Assembly (NCBI RefSeq): GCF_002217435.1 | Contig: NZ_MUHF01000031.1 | Coordinates: forward strand, 1-64,000 | Direction: 5' to 3' | DNA: 64,000 nt | Origin: Flavobacterium reichenbachii | GTDB lineage: Bacteria; Bacteroidota; Bacteroidia; Flavobacteriales; Flavobacteriaceae | Shown: positions 9,364 through 17,979 of the stretch, one piece after another | Layout of the letters: every line of letters starts with the position of its first letter | How positions within the stretch are numbered: position 1 is the first letter of the stretch | Position numbers and translations under genes: made by a program | Notes under the pieces: generated by a model | The model's input: only the letters and a program-made list of their open reading frames with translations | Database searches by the model: none | What the model was told of the DNA's origin: nothing

Positions 9364-9753
9364 TTATCCCAGAAAATTCCTGATAGTCATTTCCAATTCA
9401 GATCTCAGATCACTCATAGAATAGTGTTTGGTCATAAACTGGGCTGCATCATGCTGCATAGCAAAATTTTTGTCTGCTTCATTAGAAGAAGTAGAATAGA
9501 TAATAACAGGAATGTCTTTAAAATTTTCATTCTGTTTGATATGTTTTAAAAACTGTCTTCCGTCCATAACCGGCATATTAAGGTCTAAAAAGATAAGATC
9601 CGGTTTTTGGAAAGCAACAGAATTTAATCTTTCAAATGCTTCTGCTCCGTTTTTGGCTTCTTCATATTTTACCGCTGCATCCAGCGACATTAAAGATTCT
9701 TCAAATATCTCGCGGTCGTCAGAGTCATCGTCAATCAAAAAAACTGTTTTCAT
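9364..9753 (-). CDS. CheY-like single-domain response regulator
   Basis: A 129-residue receiver domain without an output domain. The acidic pocket is IDDDSDDRE near the N-terminus, the phospho-acceptor aspartate is in LIFLDLNMPVMDG, the conserved Ser/Thr region is IYSTSS, and the conserved lysine is in MTKHYS. It is encoded 53 bases downstream of the large PAS histidine kinase, which makes it the likely phosphorylation target. Single-domain regulators of this type relay the signal by protein contact rather than DNA binding. Confidence 0.9.
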   Translation of the reverse strand: MKTVFLIDDDSDDREIFEESLMSLDAAVKYEEAKNGAEAFERLNSVAFQKPDLIFLDLNMPVMDGRQFLKHIKQNENFKDIPVIIYSTSSNEADKNFAMQHDAAQFMTKHYSMSDLRSELEMTIRNFLG

Positions 9754-9806
9754 ATATGGGTAGTTAAGTCAGTATACACAAGTATAACGTTAAAAAAACA
9801 TAATTA

Positions 9807-12800
9807 TTACTGTATAGAGCTATTATCCTGTATAAACGGGATGATAATAGTAAAGGTTGTTCCCACACTTTCCTCAGATGCTGCCGTAATCTTGCCGTTA
9901 TGATTATGAAGAATTTTGCGGCACATAGCGAGACCAATTCCCGTTCCTGCAAATTCATCTTTTCCATGTAACCTCTGGAAGATATTAAAGATCTGTTCTG
10001 CATAATTCTGACTGAAACCGATTCCGTTATCTTTTATTTCTATTTTCACATATTCGCCAGCGTTCAACTCGGGAGCCAGAATATGTTTATTACTTTCTGA
10101 AAGTTTTTCTGAAGTAATACTTATTATAGGAGCCATATCGGGTTTGCTGTATTTTAGTGCATTTGAAATTAGATTGCCAAACAGCTGTGACATCTGCAGC
10201 GGTATAGCTTCAATAACAGGCAGGTTATTAAAAAACAGAGAGGCGTTTTTTTGTTCAATCGTCAGATCAAAATCGTTAATGATCTCTTTTACAATGTCAT
10301 TCAGATTAACAGATTCAAAATTTTTAGAAGCACTGGAAAGCTGAGAGAAACCCAATACATCTTTTATAAGATTCTCCATTCTCTTAGTAGAATTGATAAT
10401 CTTATCGATATACATTTGTACTTTTTGAGGATTTTTTTCCAGATTGTTTTGGAGCATTTCTGTAAACACACTTATTTTTCTCACTGGTTCCTGCAGGTCA
10501 TGAGAGGCTATATAAGCAAACTGTTTCAATTCCTGATTGTTAATCTCCAGTTCTGCATTGGCAGCGTGCAGTTCCTGAGTACGTTCTTTTACTTTAAATT
10601 TAAGTTCTTCCTTTAGTTCGCGCTCTTTAGTCACGTCCTGGGCTGTTCCGCTAAGGCATTCGGGAGCATTATCTTTACCGTAAATCACCTGAGCATTTGC
10701 ATGTATGATACGAACTTGTCCGGTTAATTTATTTATAATAGGGAATTCGTAATCATAAAAATCTGAAGAGCCGGGTTTTAAGGTCTCTTCAATAGAATCT
10801 ATTACTTTTTGTCTATGAGTATCGGCAATTAAGTTAAACACTTCATCCTTATGCGTATTATGCGTATCCAGACCCAGCCAGTGTTTAAATCTCGTAGAGC
10901 ATACGATAAAACCAGTTGCAATGTCAATTCTCCAGGTAGCCAGTTCTGCCAGCTCTATGGCGCCTGCAAGTGCGATCCTTGTTTCGTCCAGCTTTTTTGA
11001 TGCAATAACCTGATTGGTAATATTAATAGCGATATTCATAATGCCATAGATTTCACCTTTTGAATCCCGTATAGGAGTATAAGTAAAATCAAAATAATGC
11101 GTGCTTAAAACCCCGTTGATTTCTAAGTCTGCAGGCATAGAACGGCCGTAATACGTTTCGCCAGTCTGGTACACATCATGCAGGATGTCTGCAAAAGGCT
11201 GTCCTTTGAGTTCCGGAATCCCTTCTTGCAACGGCTTCCCGATTACAGATTTATTCTTGCCCCAATAACCAATCATTATATCATTGGCAATCTCAATTTT
11301 CATGTCGCTGCCGGTAAAAAGACAGATGGCAACAGGAGACTGCTCAATCATCAGGCTTATACGTTTCTCACTTTCAGCGAGTGCTTTCCTGCCTAAAATA
11401 ATTTCATCCATGTCCATGCAAAAGCCGGCATATCCTGCGTATTCGCCGTCAGCGTCGTAAAACGGATCACCAGCAGCTCTGCACCAAATAATTTCTCCGG
11501 TTTTTTTTCTAGCCCTGAAAAGAACATCAAAATGGTATCTTTTCGGAATAGCTTCTAAATATACTTTTACGGCAGTTTTTAAATCTTCTTCTATAATAAC
11601 AGAAGACCAGCCTCCGCTGAGCAGTTCCTGAGCGGTAAATCCGGTAAATTCTACCAGTGTTTTATTAAAGTAAGTTAGTGTGCCTTCTTTATTAGAAAGC
11701 CATAAACCAGTTGGAGAACTGTCTGTCACATTTTGAAATAATGTATCGGCTTCAAGTTTATTTTTTTTCAGATTAGATTCGGCTTGTTCCAGTGCAAGGC
11801 GGTTTTTTTCCTGTTCTGTAATATCAGCAACACTTCCGGAAAAAGCCAATGGTTTTCCTTCAGAATTGATCATTCTTGAAGCAGAAATAGCAATTCGGTG
11901 AATACTTCCGTCATCCCAAACCACCCTCGGAGTATAATAAAAAGTTCCGTTTTCGAACCCTTTTTTCATGGCTTCAGATCGCATAACTAAATCTTCGGGA
12001 TGAACATATTTAAGAAAATCTCTTCTTGTTAAATTGTGTTTTTTAGTTCCGGAAAGAATTATTGAAAATTCAGGCGAATAGTCAATGCTGTTGTCATCAA
12101 AGTTTACATTAAACAATCCCAATCCCAAACTTTTTATGGTAAGATCTGTGAGCTGGCGTGATTTTAGGAGTTCTTCGGCGGCTTTTTTATGAGCAGTAAT
12201 ATCCTGTACAGTTCCGTTAAGGCGGTATGCATTCTTGCTTTCATCAAACCATGATTTTCCTAAAGCATGAACCGTAATTTGTTTTTTGGTGTCTGGATTT
12301 ATGATGTTGTATTCAATATCATATTTTCCGCCAGACTCATATTTCAGCGATTCAGTAATAGAGTTGATCACACGCTGTCTGTCCGATTCTGCAATAGCCG
12401 CTGTGGCGTTGCTTAATAGGATTTCGTCATCGGCTTTAAGTCCAAACCATTCTTTTAATCGGGAATTAGCAGCAAATCTATTTGTAATTGGGTTTAAATC
12501 AAAAGTACCAAACTCGGCTGCATTAATAGCAAATTCAAGTTCGTCTTTATTTTCTTTTAATTTTCGATAATAATTAATTTTATCAGTGGTTTCGTTGCAG
12601 ACTACCAAAACCCCTTTTATATTTCGTTCATCATCTCGAACAGGACTGTAGCTAAAAGTCCAGTATCCGTCTTCAAGTCTGCCATTTCGATATATCGGCA
12701 CTAGGAGATCCTCATACCAAATACTTTCTCCTGTAGTTAAAACTTTGGTTATTAAGGGATAAATGAAATCCCACATCTCTGTCCAGCACTCAATTGCTTT

Positions 12801-13067
12801 CTGTCCAATTGCTTTAGGATGTTTTCCTTCATTACCAAGAATGGGTCTGTAGGCATCATTATAAAACTGAATGAGATCATCTCCCCACCATAGAAACATA
12901 GGGAATTTGGAAGACAATATGGTAGCCAGCGTATTCTTAAGACTTTCCGGCCATTTTTCCGGAACACCTAAAGTGGTCAGGGACCAATCAATATTTTTAA
13001 TAATTGAAGCAGCTTCTCTGCCGTTTTGTAGAAAAAAGTAATCTGGGGCAGTATTTTGGTTGTCCAA
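9807..13067 (-). CDS. Multi-PAS sensor histidine kinase
   Basis: A 1086-residue kinase with no obvious membrane segment, so probably cytosolic. About six PAS-like domains can be counted, starting near residues 25, 171, 305, 440, 575 and 700 (for example FPMFLWWGDDLIQFYNDAYR, SSPTGLWLSNKEGTLTYFN and SPVAICLFTGSDMKIEIAN). A coiled-coil linker (residues 815-845) leads to the HisKA motif IASHDLQEPVRKI with the phospho-acceptor at His856. The ATPase domain follows, with NLISNALKYS, IEIKDNGIGFS and GTGIGLAMCRKI. All kinase motifs look intact, in contrast with the degenerate fusion at 17980-21246. The likely partner is the response regulator immediately downstream. Confidence 0.92.
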   Translation of the reverse strand: MDNQNTAPDYFFLQNGREAASIIKNIDWSLTTLGVPEKWPESLKNTLATILSSKFPMFLWWGDDLIQFYNDAYRPILGNEGKHPKAIGQKAIECWTEMWDFIYPLITKVLTTGESIWYEDLLVPIYRNGRLEDGYWTFSYSPVRDDERNIKGVLVVCNETTDKINYYRKLKENKDELEFAINAAEFGTFDLNPITNRFAANSRLKEWFGLKADDEILLSNATAAIAESDRQRVINSITESLKYESGGKYDIEYNIINPDTKKQITVHALGKSWFDESKNAYRLNGTVQDITAHKKAAEELLKSRQLTDLTIKSLGLGLFNVNFDDNSIDYSPEFSIILSGTKKHNLTRRDFLKYVHPEDLVMRSEAMKKGFENGTFYYTPRVVWDDGSIHRIAISASRMINSEGKPLAFSGSVADITEQEKNRLALEQAESNLKKNKLEADTLFQNVTDSSPTGLWLSNKEGTLTYFNKTLVEFTGFTAQELLSGGWSSVIIEEDLKTAVKVYLEAIPKRYHFDVLFRARKKTGEIIWCRAAGDPFYDADGEYAGYAGFCMDMDEIILGRKALAESEKRISLMIEQSPVAICLFTGSDMKIEIANDIMIGYWGKNKSVIGKPLQEGIPELKGQPFADILHDVYQTGETYYGRSMPADLEINGVLSTHYFDFTYTPIRDSKGEIYGIMNIAINITNQVIASKKLDETRIALAGAIELAELATWRIDIATGFIVCSTRFKHWLGLDTHNTHKDEVFNLIADTHRQKVIDSIEETLKPGSSDFYDYEFPIINKLTGQVRIIHANAQVIYGKDNAPECLSGTAQDVTKERELKEELKFKVKERTQELHAANAELEINNQELKQFAYIASHDLQEPVRKISVFTEMLQNNLEKNPQKVQMYIDKIINSTKRMENLIKDVLGFSQLSSASKNFESVNLNDIVKEIINDFDLTIEQKNASLFFNNLPVIEAIPLQMSQLFGNLISNALKYSKPDMAPIISITSEKLSESNKHILAPELNAGEYVKIEIKDNGIGFSQNYAEQIFNIFQRLHGKDEFAGTGIGLAMCRKILHNHNGKITAASEESVGTTFTIIIPFIQDNSSIQ

Positions 13068-13368
13068 ATTTTATTATATTTAATAAGACAACTATCTTTT
13101 TAATGTCCTACGAATTCCCTGTAAATTTAAGGAAATAAACGATAAATCAAGGATGTCTTTTTCACTTTTTAAAGTACTGGGATAATTCAAAATAAAGTAA
13201 CAGAATTGTACTACTTTATTGCAATTAATGTTTCTTTTTAGAATTTTATTTATTTTATAATATGTTGATAAGTAGTGAATTATGTTGATATTTTACAGAT
13301 TGTAATTTAATTCTGATTAAGTATATTTGGTAATGATTTAACAGTCTGTTAACCTAAATACTTTAAAA
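13068..13368. other. Divergent intergenic region, promoter side of two genes
   Basis: This AT-rich 301-base gap lies between the PAS kinase (transcribed left) and the 82-aa gene (transcribed right). It holds the promoter listed at 13300-13329. I see no further ORF, repeat or convincing hairpin. Confidence 0.6.
13300..13329 (+). promoter_or_regulatory. Flavobacterial sigma-A-type promoter
   Basis: A -33 TTG (13300-13302) and a -7 TATATTTG (13322-13329) are separated by 19 bases. This matches the Bacteroidota consensus TTG, 17-23 bases, TAnnTTTG, and lies 40 bases before the ATG at 13369. Confidence 0.6.
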
Positions 13369-13617
13369 ATGGATAAAGCTATAAAATTACAAGTAAGAAA
13401 AGAATTAGACGGTCATCAGCAATTAACGGTAATAAAATTAAAAGGAAGTCTGATTTCTAAAGGATATACTGAAATTATTCATATACTCGATCAGGATAAT
13501 GATTTTCATATCAATTCTTTTGAAACTCCTGTTGAGCAAAGAAATGAAGTCAAGGAATACATACAAACATTTATAAACAGAGAAAACTTATCGGATACCA
13601 TTACACTTTTTAAATAG
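13369..13617 (+). CDS. Small hypothetical cytosolic protein
   Basis: An 82-residue protein without signal peptide or membrane segment. The sequence (LTVIKLKGSLISKGYTEIIH, then a charged C-terminal helix EVKEYIQTFINRE) suggests a small alpha/beta fold. I recognise no family. It has a good promoter 40 bases upstream and shares a bidirectional terminator with the convergent gene, so it is very likely a real single-gene unit. Its place next to catalase and YciE/YciF genes suggests a stress-linked role (inference). Confidence 0.65.
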   Translation: MDKAIKLQVRKELDGHQQLTVIKLKGSLISKGYTEIIHILDQDNDFHINSFETPVEQRNEVKEYIQTFINRENLSDTITLFK

Positions 13618-13672
13618 TTTTAGTACTATTTTGTCATCCTGATTAAAACTAAATGGCAGTTTCATAAATTTA

Positions 13673-13698
13673 AAAAGCCGTCTCGGAGACGGCTTTTG
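13673..13698. terminator. Bidirectional terminator between convergent genes
   Basis: AAAAGCCGTC (13673-13682) pairs perfectly with GACGGCTTTT (13688-13697) around the loop TCGGA. A and T runs on the two sides allow it to work on both strands, serving the genes ending at 13617 and 13706. Confidence 0.85.
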
Positions 13699-13705
13699 TA
13701 TTTAA

Positions 13706-14071
13706 CTATAGGTTGCGATTAGGATCTGTACCTTCCTCATTATCTAAAGATTCATCATCTTCATCTTCAAAAGATTCACCATCTTCCTCATCCAGACCTT
13801 CGTCATCAAATTCATCATTTCCCAGTTCGTCATCAGAACTTTCACTATCAAATTCCTTATCAAGCTGGTCATCATCTAATTTTTCTTTGTAATCATCTTG
13901 TCCAAAGTTTTCGTTGTCAAAACTTTCGCTTCCAAGCTCTTGATTATCTGATTGGTCATTGGACAAATCATTTGCATAATCCGGTTCTGCATTTTCAGTA
14001 ATAGAATGATCTATTGGAGAGTTTCCGAATTTATTTTCTTCATAACGGTTATTTTGTGCTGCTAGATTCAT
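13706..14071 (-). CDS. Highly acidic low-complexity protein
   Basis: A 121-residue protein with 25 Asp and 21 Glu against only 4 Lys and 2 Arg. The acidic residues concentrate in the last 70 residues in runs such as SSDDELGNDEFDDEG and EDGESFEDEDDE. It is predicted to be disordered, with no signal peptide. Codon use looks like that of its neighbours. No family is recognised. The next gene upstream on the same strand encodes a very basic 57-residue protein, which might be a charge partner (inference). Confidence 0.6.
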   Translation of the reverse strand: MNLAAQNNRYEENKFGNSPIDHSITENAEPDYANDLSNDQSDNQELGSESFDNENFGQDDYKEKLDDDQLDKEFDSESSDDELGNDEFDDEGLDEEDGESFEDEDDESLDNEEGTDPNRNL

Positions 14072-14087
14072 AGTAAATTTTTTTAAG

Positions 14088-14261
14088 TTATTTTTTAGTT
14101 TTAGCAGCTCCTTTTTTGTCTGCAGTTTTAGAACTGCTTTTTGAAGCTGTTTCTTTCTTTTCAGTTTTATCGTCAGTTTTTTTATCAGTCTTTTTATCTG
14201 ATGCTTTCGAACTGTCTGCCGCTTTAGTGCTTGCTGTTTTTTTATTGTCTGTAGTTTTCAT
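14088..14261 (-). CDS. Small lysine-rich disordered protein (57 aa)
   Basis: Translated on the minus strand from the ATG at 14259-14261 to the TAA at 14088-14090. The product starts MKTTDNKKTASTKAADSSKA and ends GAAKTKK. It has 19 Lys in 57 residues, the rest mostly Thr, Ser, Ala and Asp, with a repeated K-K-T-D pattern. It resembles the Lys/Ala/Thr-rich tails of bacterial histone-H1-like proteins, so nucleic-acid binding is possible but unproven. It lies between the YciE/YciF gene and the acidic-protein gene, 16 bases before the latter. The ATG is preceded by an A-rich stretch as is usual here. Confidence 0.6.
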   Translation of the reverse strand: MKTTDNKKTASTKAADSSKASDKKTDKKTDDKTEKKETASKSSSKTADKKGAAKTKK

Positions 14262-14420
14262 AATATGTTTTTTAAATTGTTATTGTGTAAATGTATCAAC
14301 GTCAAGTATGTGATTTTTACATATAAAACAGGATCTAATTACATAATTCACAGGTTTTTATATGATATTTTAAATTTGATATAAATACCCAGTAATTTGA
14401 AGTGTATCCTGCTGGTAATT

Positions 14421-14462
14421 TCAAAAAATAAAAAAGCGTCTGTATCGTAAATACAGACGCTT
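14421..14462 (-). terminator. Terminator of the katE / yciF transcript
   Basis: A perfect 12-bp stem (14434-14445 with 14451-14462), loop CGTAA, followed on the minus strand by a T-rich run. It lies 43 bases after the stop of the YciE/YciF gene. Confidence 0.85.
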
Positions 14463-14504
14463 CCAAGAAAAAAATAAACAGGGAAATAAAATTTTATAAT
14501 TATA

Positions 14505-15089
14505 TTATTCTGCAGCTACAGGATTTACAGTGTTTAATGCAACATCATTAAGTACACAGTCGGCTTCTTTTTCTTCTGCAAGAGTTTGTGTTAATAGTTT
14601 TGCAGCGTCATTTTCTCCCAATGTTTTAGCAAATGCGACCAATGTGCCGTATGTGGCAATTTCATAATGTTCGATTTTTTGAGAAGCAGCAATAATTCCA
14701 GCATCTCTAACAGGTCCTGGAACTGTTTCTAAAAGTATAGAATCTCCTTCTTTTAAAAGTCCGGCCATTGCTTCGCATTTTTTTCCTTCCGCTTTTTCTC
14801 CCAAAAGATCAAAAACTTGTTCCAATCTTGAAACTTGAAGTTTTGTTACAGCAAGATGTTCTAAAATAGCGCTCGAAAGTGCTGGTGATGATGCATTTCC
14901 TGCCATTTTAGGAAGAGCACCAACTAGTGCATTTTCTGCCCAGTAAATATCTTTTATACTGTCAATAAACAGGTCTTTTAATTCTGTCGCAGCATCAGAT
15001 GATGGCTCTACAATATCTATTTTCGCATTACTTTTCACAGATTTTGGCTGTGTAGTATTTGTTTGATTTGGTTTTTCTGAATTTTTCAT
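14505..15089 (-). CDS. YciE/YciF-type ferroxidase-like protein (DUF892)
   Basis: A 194-residue protein. After a Lys/Asn-rich tail of about 33 residues comes the DUF892 four-helix-bundle domain: LKDLFIDSIKDIYWAENALV, ILEHLAVTKLQVSRLEQVFD, AASQKIEHYEIATYGTL and LAEEKEADCVLNDVA. The Glu and His residues in these helices fit the di-iron site of ferritin-like YciE/YciF proteins, which are general-stress proteins in enterobacteria. The gene starts 18 bases after katE on the same strand and shares its terminator. Joint expression would pair peroxide removal with iron handling (inference). Confidence 0.9.
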   Translation of the reverse strand: MKNSEKPNQTNTTQPKSVKSNAKIDIVEPSSDAATELKDLFIDSIKDIYWAENALVGALPKMAGNASSPALSSAILEHLAVTKLQVSRLEQVFDLLGEKAEGKKCEAMAGLLKEGDSILLETVPGPVRDAGIIAASQKIEHYEIATYGTLVAFAKTLGENDAAKLLTQTLAEEKEADCVLNDVALNTVNPVAAE

Positions 15090-15107
15090 ATTTTATTTTT
15101 TTTGATA

Positions 15108-17249
15108 TTAAAGATATAAGTTTGGTTCGCGGTCCCAGAAACGGTGTGATGTCATTGCGTTTATAAACTCCTGTGCAAATACATCTGTCGCCGGTTCGCT
15201 GGTAAGGATAATTCCGTTATCATCATTGGTTAATTTTGATGCAAATGGAGCAGCATTAATTACTTCTGTTGCCTGTCCGTCTGCGCCAATAACTTTACAA
15301 TGTTTGTATGCGTCGTTAAGATATTCCAAAACATCATCGTTTTCTGCCAATGCAGTAACATTTAGTCCATGAGGAATATAAACAGCGTCAAATAATACCG
15401 ACGATGCAGTAAGGAAACTGTGTTCTACGGCAATAGCACCATCATTGTCTGTTAAAACAGAACCTAAATGCGGCGCAATTACACAACCTTTGGCTCCTTG
15501 TTTTTTTAATGCATTTTTCATATTCAGTACTGCACTTTCAGAAACGCCGTCAGAGCAAAGAATCGCTACTTTTCTTGATTCTATGGTAGGGGAGTTGGTA
15601 GGATTATTTATCATACTTAGAGCATCAGAAGTAGAAACGGCTTGCTCGATAGTTTGAGGTTCCTGATTTCCACCTTCATTTTCTGGTGATACTCCTTTAT
15701 TTACCGGAAACTCAAGAGTTGACGGTACTTGAGCTCCTAATCCAAGCGCTACTTTTTCGGCCAGAGTAACATCAACCTGAGAAAGTAATCCCAGCATTCT
15801 AACTCTAATTGCAGTGGTTTCTACTTTACCCAATTCAAATCGTAATGCTTTTACAATATGACTTTTCTCTTCTGGAGTCTGGCTGTTAAAGAATAATTTT
15901 GCCTGTCCAAAATGATCTGCAAAACTTTCACTTCTTTCTCTAACTTTATGTGCTTCAATTCTTTCGTTAAAACTTGAAAATCCACCTTCGGCAATTTTAG
16001 CCTGATAAGGACAACCACCGCCTAAGGTATTAGGATGGTAACTTACTCTGCCCACGTTTACTTCCTGACGCATAAGTCCGTCACGTTGGTTGTTGTGAAC
16101 CGGAGCAATGCTTCTGTTGATCGGAATTTCATGAAAATTTGGTCCACCCAATCTTGTAAGCTGTGTATCGGTGTAAGAAAATAATCTTCCTTGCAGCAAC
16201 GGGTCGTTAGAAAAATCTATTCCGGGTACTACATGTCCTGGATGAAAAGCAATTTGCTCTGTTTCTGAAAAGAAGTTATCAGGATTTTTATCCAATACCA
16301 TTCTTCCGACAATAGTTACGGGAACTAATTCTTCGGGAACAATTTTTGTTGGATCAAGTAAATCAAAATCATATTTGTGTTCATCTTCAGCAGGAATAAC
16401 CTGTACTCCCAATTCCCATTCCGGAAAATTCCCCATTTCTATAGCATCCCACAAATCTTGTCTGTGAAAGTCTGGATTTTTTCCAGAAATTTTCTGAGCT
16501 TCATCCCAAGCAACTGCGTGAGTTCCTAATTTTGGTTTCCAGTGAAATTTTACAAATACAGATTGATTTTCTGCATTGACTAATCTAAAGGTATGTACAC
16601 CAAAACCTTCCATCATTCTATAACTTCTCGGAATGGCACGATCAGACATTGTCCACATAATCATATGCATCGATTCTGGCATAAGCGAAATAAAATCCCA
16701 AAACGTATCGTGTGCAGATGCTGCCTGAGGCATTTCATTATGCGGTTCTGGTTTTACGGCGTGAACCAAATCAGGAAATTTTGATGCATCCTGAATAAAG
16801 AAAACAGGAATATTATTTCCCACAAGATCAAATATACCTTCTTGGGTGTAAAATTTAACAGCAAATCCGCGTACGTCTCTTGCTAAATCTGTAGAGCCGC
16901 GCGATCCTGCTACTGTAGAAAATCGTGTAAATACGGGAGTTTTTAAACCTGCTTCCTGCAAAAAACCTGCTTTGGTTAATTCTGGAATTGGATTTGTTAC
17001 TTCAAAAAAACCATGTGCTCCAGATCCTCTTGCGTGTACCACTCTTTCTGGAATTCTTTCGTGGTCAAAATGAGTAATTTTTTCTCTTAAAATAAAATCT
17101 TCTAATAAAGATGGACCTCTTTCACCAGCTTTCAGCGAATTGTTATCATCATTAATTAAAACACCTTGATTTGTTGTAAGGACTTTGTTTGTGCCGTCAG
17201 ATTTGTTTGTAGACAAATCGCGTTGTTTCTCGTTTTGAAAATTTTTCAT
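15108..17249 (-). CDS. katE: Catalase HPII, large-subunit clade with C-terminal DJ-1/PfpI-like domain
   Basis: A 713-residue monofunctional haem catalase converting H2O2 to water and oxygen. The catalytic histidine is in VVHARGSGAHGFFEVT (about residue 72), the distal region is FTRFSTVAGSRGSTDLARDV, and the proximal haem-tyrosine region is QGRLFSYTDTQLTRLGGPNF. From about residue 565 a flavodoxin/DJ-1-like domain begins (KVAILCSDGVSESAVLNM), which marks the large-subunit HPII clade; E. coli KatE has 753 residues. No signal peptide. It is the first gene of a transcript with the YciE/YciF gene. Confidence 0.96.
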   Translation of the reverse strand: MKNFQNEKQRDLSTNKSDGTNKVLTTNQGVLINDDNNSLKAGERGPSLLEDFILREKITHFDHERIPERVVHARGSGAHGFFEVTNPIPELTKAGFLQEAGLKTPVFTRFSTVAGSRGSTDLARDVRGFAVKFYTQEGIFDLVGNNIPVFFIQDASKFPDLVHAVKPEPHNEMPQAASAHDTFWDFISLMPESMHMIMWTMSDRAIPRSYRMMEGFGVHTFRLVNAENQSVFVKFHWKPKLGTHAVAWDEAQKISGKNPDFHRQDLWDAIEMGNFPEWELGVQVIPAEDEHKYDFDLLDPTKIVPEELVPVTIVGRMVLDKNPDNFFSETEQIAFHPGHVVPGIDFSNDPLLQGRLFSYTDTQLTRLGGPNFHEIPINRSIAPVHNNQRDGLMRQEVNVGRVSYHPNTLGGGCPYQAKIAEGGFSSFNERIEAHKVRERSESFADHFGQAKLFFNSQTPEEKSHIVKALRFELGKVETTAIRVRMLGLLSQVDVTLAEKVALGLGAQVPSTLEFPVNKGVSPENEGGNQEPQTIEQAVSTSDALSMINNPTNSPTIESRKVAILCSDGVSESAVLNMKNALKKQGAKGCVIAPHLGSVLTDNDGAIAVEHSFLTASSVLFDAVYIPHGLNVTALAENDDVLEYLNDAYKHCKVIGADGQATEVINAAPFASKLTNDDNGIILTSEPATDVFAQEFINAMTSHRFWDREPNLYL

Positions 17250-17644
17250 AAAATAATCTTATTAGTTAACTTTTTTTGAAAGTGCTTAAATATCTATTAC
17301 TATTATAAACTGATTGTATGGAGGTTATAGTTGCAGATTTTAAGCAGCTCAAATTTAATTTACATTAATAAGCCGTTTTTATATAATTAGATCAGATGAT
17401 TATAGGATTACCATGAAAGAAAAAAGCTGCTAAATTAAGATTCTAAATTATGAGGGTATAAATGATGATAAAATATATAATTTGTATGATTATCAATGAC
17501 TTAAATAATTAAAATTAGTATTGATGGCAATCATATAATTTTAAAATTTAGTTTTATAAAAAATCATCCTTTTTTACTTACAAATTTGTATTACAATAAT
17601 TCTATTTATTTGAAAATGAATTTATTAACTAAAAAATATTAATT
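17250..17644. other. Divergent intergenic region upstream of katE
   Basis: This 395-base AT-rich gap lies between divergent genes. On the minus strand a TAAATTTG (complement of 17350-17357) fits a -7 box about 95 bases upstream of katE, but I find no -33 TTG at proper spacing. No ORF or strong hairpin is visible. Confidence 0.4.
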
Positions 17645-17899
17645 ATGAAAAAGTTATTTTTAATCTGTACAATGATTTTTTGTTTTGGATATGCGTCTGC
17701 GCAGGAAACTCCAACGAAATCTAAAACTAAGACCGACACCGTTTACAACAAAAAAGGTAAACAAAATGCCGAAAAAGGCAAACACAAAAGCGATACGTTG
17801 AATACAAATCGTACACAGAAGAAAGGAAAAATGAAATCTTCTGGTACGCCAACAACTAAACCGCGCAGGGATACTATAAACGGACCAACAACACCGTAA
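17645..17899 (+). CDS. Small secreted basic hypothetical protein
   Basis: An 84-residue precursor. The signal peptide MKKLFLICTMIFCFGYASAQ is followed by a mature part of about 64 residues rich in Lys, Thr and Gly (KTKTDTVYNKKGKQNAEKGK) that is predicted to be disordered. It is exported to the periplasm or beyond; no family is recognised. A strong terminator follows, and the promoter lies in the long gap shared with katE, which hints at a stress-related role (inference). Confidence 0.65.
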   Translation: MKKLFLICTMIFCFGYASAQETPTKSKTKTDTVYNKKGKQNAEKGKHKSDTLNTNRTQKKGKMKSSGTPTTKPRRDTINGPTTP

Positions 17900-17922
17900 C
17901 TAGTTATCTTGGTTAAAACAAT

Positions 17923-17955
17923 AAAAGCCTGTTATGAAACTCATAACAGGCTTTT
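17923..17955. terminator. Bidirectional terminator between convergent genes
   Basis: A perfect 15-bp stem (17923-17937 with 17941-17955) closed by a 3-base loop, with A/T runs at both ends. It serves the 84-aa gene on the plus strand and the kinase fusion on the minus strand. Confidence 0.88.
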
Positions 17956-17979
17956 GATTTAATATTGAGTATACAACGG

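Noticed and set aside
14116..14313. Plus-strand ORF of 65 codons
   Set aside because: It is the antisense shadow of the lysine-rich 57-codon gene on the minus strand, and its hydrophobic Ser/Val/Phe pattern arises from complementing Lys codons.
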